DNA from: Bacteroidales bacterium | GTDB lineage: Bacteria > Bacteroidota > Bacteroidia > Bacteroidales > UBA7960 | DNA: 5,706 nucleotides | Assembly: GCA_003553005.1 (NCBI GenBank) | Contig: PUPG01000248.1 | Location: 1 to 5,706 of the forward strand | Direction: 5' to 3' | Shown here: one piece after another, positions 4,395 to 5,706 of the stretch | How the letters are laid out: the number at the start of each line of letters is the position of its first letter | Position numbering within the stretch: the stretch's first letter is position 1 | Notes under the pieces: model-generated | Seen by the model: only the letters and a program-made list of their open reading frames with translations | What the model was told of the DNA's origin: nothing | The model's database searches: none | Program-made: the position numbers and the translations under genes

Positions 4395-5706
4395 GTGGGG
4401 AAACCAGCAGCCAACATAGTAGATACGCCATTAATGAAACAATATTATGGCATCAAGGCCAAACATCCGGATGCATTGCTGTTGTTCCGGGTGGGTGACT
4501 TTTATGAAACCTTTGGCGAGGATGCCGTGAAGACTGCCGAAATCCTTGGCATCGTGCTGACCAGGCGTGCCAATGGTGCGGCATCTTATGTCGAGCTTGC
4601 CGGCTTCCCGCACCATGCCCTGGAAACCTACCTGCCAAAACTCGTGCGTGCCGGCCAGCGCGTGGCCATCTGCGACCAGCTTGAAGACCCCAAACAGGCC
4701 AAGAAAATCGTGAAACGCGGAGTTACTGAGCTCGTCACCCCGGGGGTGGCTTTCAGCGACAAGGTACTTGATCACAAGGAAAACAATTTCCTGGCTGCAC
4801 TGCATTTTGCATCTGGCACCATTGGCATCGCCTTCCTGGATGTCTCCACCGGGGAATTCCTGGCGGACCAGGGGCAAGCAGATTATATCGACAAATTGCT
4901 GCAGAGCTTCAGGCCCAGTGAAGTGGTCGTCCAAAAGAGACACCACAAAAAGCTTATCGAGCAATTCCCCGGAAAATACCACAGCAGCACCCTGGATGAC
5001 TGGGTGTATACCCGCGACTTTGCAGATGATTTGCTGCTTAAGCACTTTGGTACGGTATCTTACAAGGGTTTCGGAATTGAAGGGCTGCCGGAAGGCATCA
5101 TCGCAGCCGGGGCCATCATGCAGTATCTGCAGGACACCAGGCACGACAACCTCGGCCACATCAATAAGATTGCGCGCATTGATGAAACCCAGCACGTGTG
5201 GCTTGACCGGTTTACGATCCGCAACCTGGAAATCCTGGACTCGCTCAATGAAGATGCCACGACCTTAAAAGACGTCATCGATCATACCATATCCCCGATG
5301 GGAAGCCGTTTGCTGAAGCGCTGGATTATCCTGCCGCTGAAGGACAAGGCGCGGATCCAGGAGCGGTACGCGGTGGTCAAACGCCTGCAGGAGGATACGG
5401 AGCTGGCGGAAGCGATCAGGTCGCTCCTGAAACAGGTGGGCGACATGGAACGCCTGATCTCCCGTGTTGCTGTAGGTAAGGTGAATCCGCGGGAATTACT
5501 CCAGATTGAGAAGGCACTTGCGGTGATCAGCCCCCTTCGGGAGAAGTGCCTGGCTAGCAATTGTGGACCGTTGCAGCAGCTGGCAGAGCAATTGAATCCC
5601 TGTGAGATCATCAGGAAACGCATTGCCCGGGAGGTCAAGGACGATCCACCTGTGGTTGTGTCCAAGGGCAACGTCATTGGTGACGGGGTGTCGGAAGAGC
5701 TGGACC
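4395..5706 (+). CDS. mutS: DNA mismatch repair protein MutS, N-terminal half (runs off window)
   Basis: MutS recognises mispaired and looped bases and recruits MutL. The 437 complete codons here are about half of a typical 850-880 residue protein; the ATPase domain lies beyond the right edge. The mismatch-binding GDFYE is at 34-38, giving Phe36 and Glu38 exactly as in E. coli, and Thr11-Pro12 also coincide, which supports the GTG start at 4395. Domain I covers about 1-115 (with RRANG, ELAGFPHHALE, AICDQLEDP and VTPGV). The connector domain follows to about 255. The lever region contains LDRFTIRNLEI and PMGSRLLKRWIILPL (300-314), and the entry to the clamp is reached near the end. The frame is intact throughout; an in-frame TAA at 4383 closes it upstream. 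Its likely promoter lies in 4242-4394, divergent from the DUF4168-like gene. This length and these motifs fit canonical MutS1 rather than MutS2. Confidence 0.97.
   Translation, partial: MGKPAANIVDTPLMKQYYGIKAKHPDALLLFRVGDFYETFGEDAVKTAEILGIVLTRRANGAASYVELAGFPHHALETYLPKLVRAGQRVAICDQLEDPKQAKKIVKRGVTELVTPGVAFSDKVLDHKENNFLAALHFASGTIGIAFLDVSTGEFLADQGQADYIDKLLQSFRPSEVVVQKRHHKKLIEQFPGKYHSSTLDDWVYTRDFADDLLLKHFGTVSYKGFGIEGLPEGIIAAGAIMQYLQDTRHDNLGHINKIARIDETQHVWLDRFTIRNLEILDSLNEDATTLKDVIDHTISPMGSRLLKRWIILPLKDKARIQERYAVVKRLQEDTELAEAIRSLLKQVGDMERLISRVAVGKVNPRELLQIEKALAVISPLREKCLASNCGPLQQLAEQLNPCEIIRKRIAREVKDDPPVVVSKGNVIGDGVSEELD

Noticed and set aside
4268..4498. A 76-codon plus-strand frame across the mutS leader
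   Set aside because: It overlaps the first 100 or so bases of mutS in another frame, has no ribosome-binding site and resembles no known protein.
4431..5195. A long 254-codon minus-strand frame opposite mutS
   Set aside because: It is the antisense shadow of a clearly conserved MutS reading frame and its translation shows no recognisable domain.

Overview
This window carries five genes and looks like chromosomal housekeeping DNA from a member of the Bacteroidota. Three things point there. A near-ideal Bacteroidota-type promoter (TTTG, 20 bases, TAGTTTTG) precedes one gene. Most starts have A/T-rich leaders and no Shine-Dalgarno sequence. The protein families also fit, including a phosphofructokinase with pyrophosphate-type active-site residues. 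The class cannot be fixed from this sequence; an environmental Saprospiria- or Chitinophagia-like organism is only a guess. There is no sign of a mobile element, CRISPR array, tRNA or rRNA.

Layout. Positions 60-746 (minus) encode an exported methionine sulfoxide reductase A. Positions 859-2007 (minus) encode an iron-dependent alcohol/aldehyde dehydrogenase of the YqhD/BDH type. Positions 2008-2359 form a 352-base divergent intergenic region with several repeats: an 8-base arm inverted repeat, a run of five GACATTTT-like octamers, and a related copy of that run in the opposite orientation. Positions 2360-3550 (plus) encode a 396-residue phosphofructokinase whose residues predict pyrophosphate rather than ATP as phosphoryl donor. 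A strong two-way terminator at about 3649-3690 separates it from a convergent small secreted DUF4168-like protein (3705-4160, minus). After a second divergent intergenic region, mutS begins at a GTG codon at 4395 behind a good Shine-Dalgarno sequence and runs off the right edge; about half of it is present.

How the genes relate. No single pathway links all five. MsrA (repair of oxidised methionine) and the YqhD-like enzyme (removal of reactive aldehydes) could both serve oxidative-stress defence and lie in the same direction, but a gap of about 110 bases leaves co-transcription open. Phosphofructokinase is central glycolysis and MutS is mismatch repair. I found no convincing undescribed multi-gene system. 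The points most worth a second look are the mirrored GACATTTT repeats between the dehydrogenase and phosphofructokinase genes, the predicted pyrophosphate dependence, the exported MsrA, and the structured, Shine-Dalgarno-bearing GTG start of mutS.
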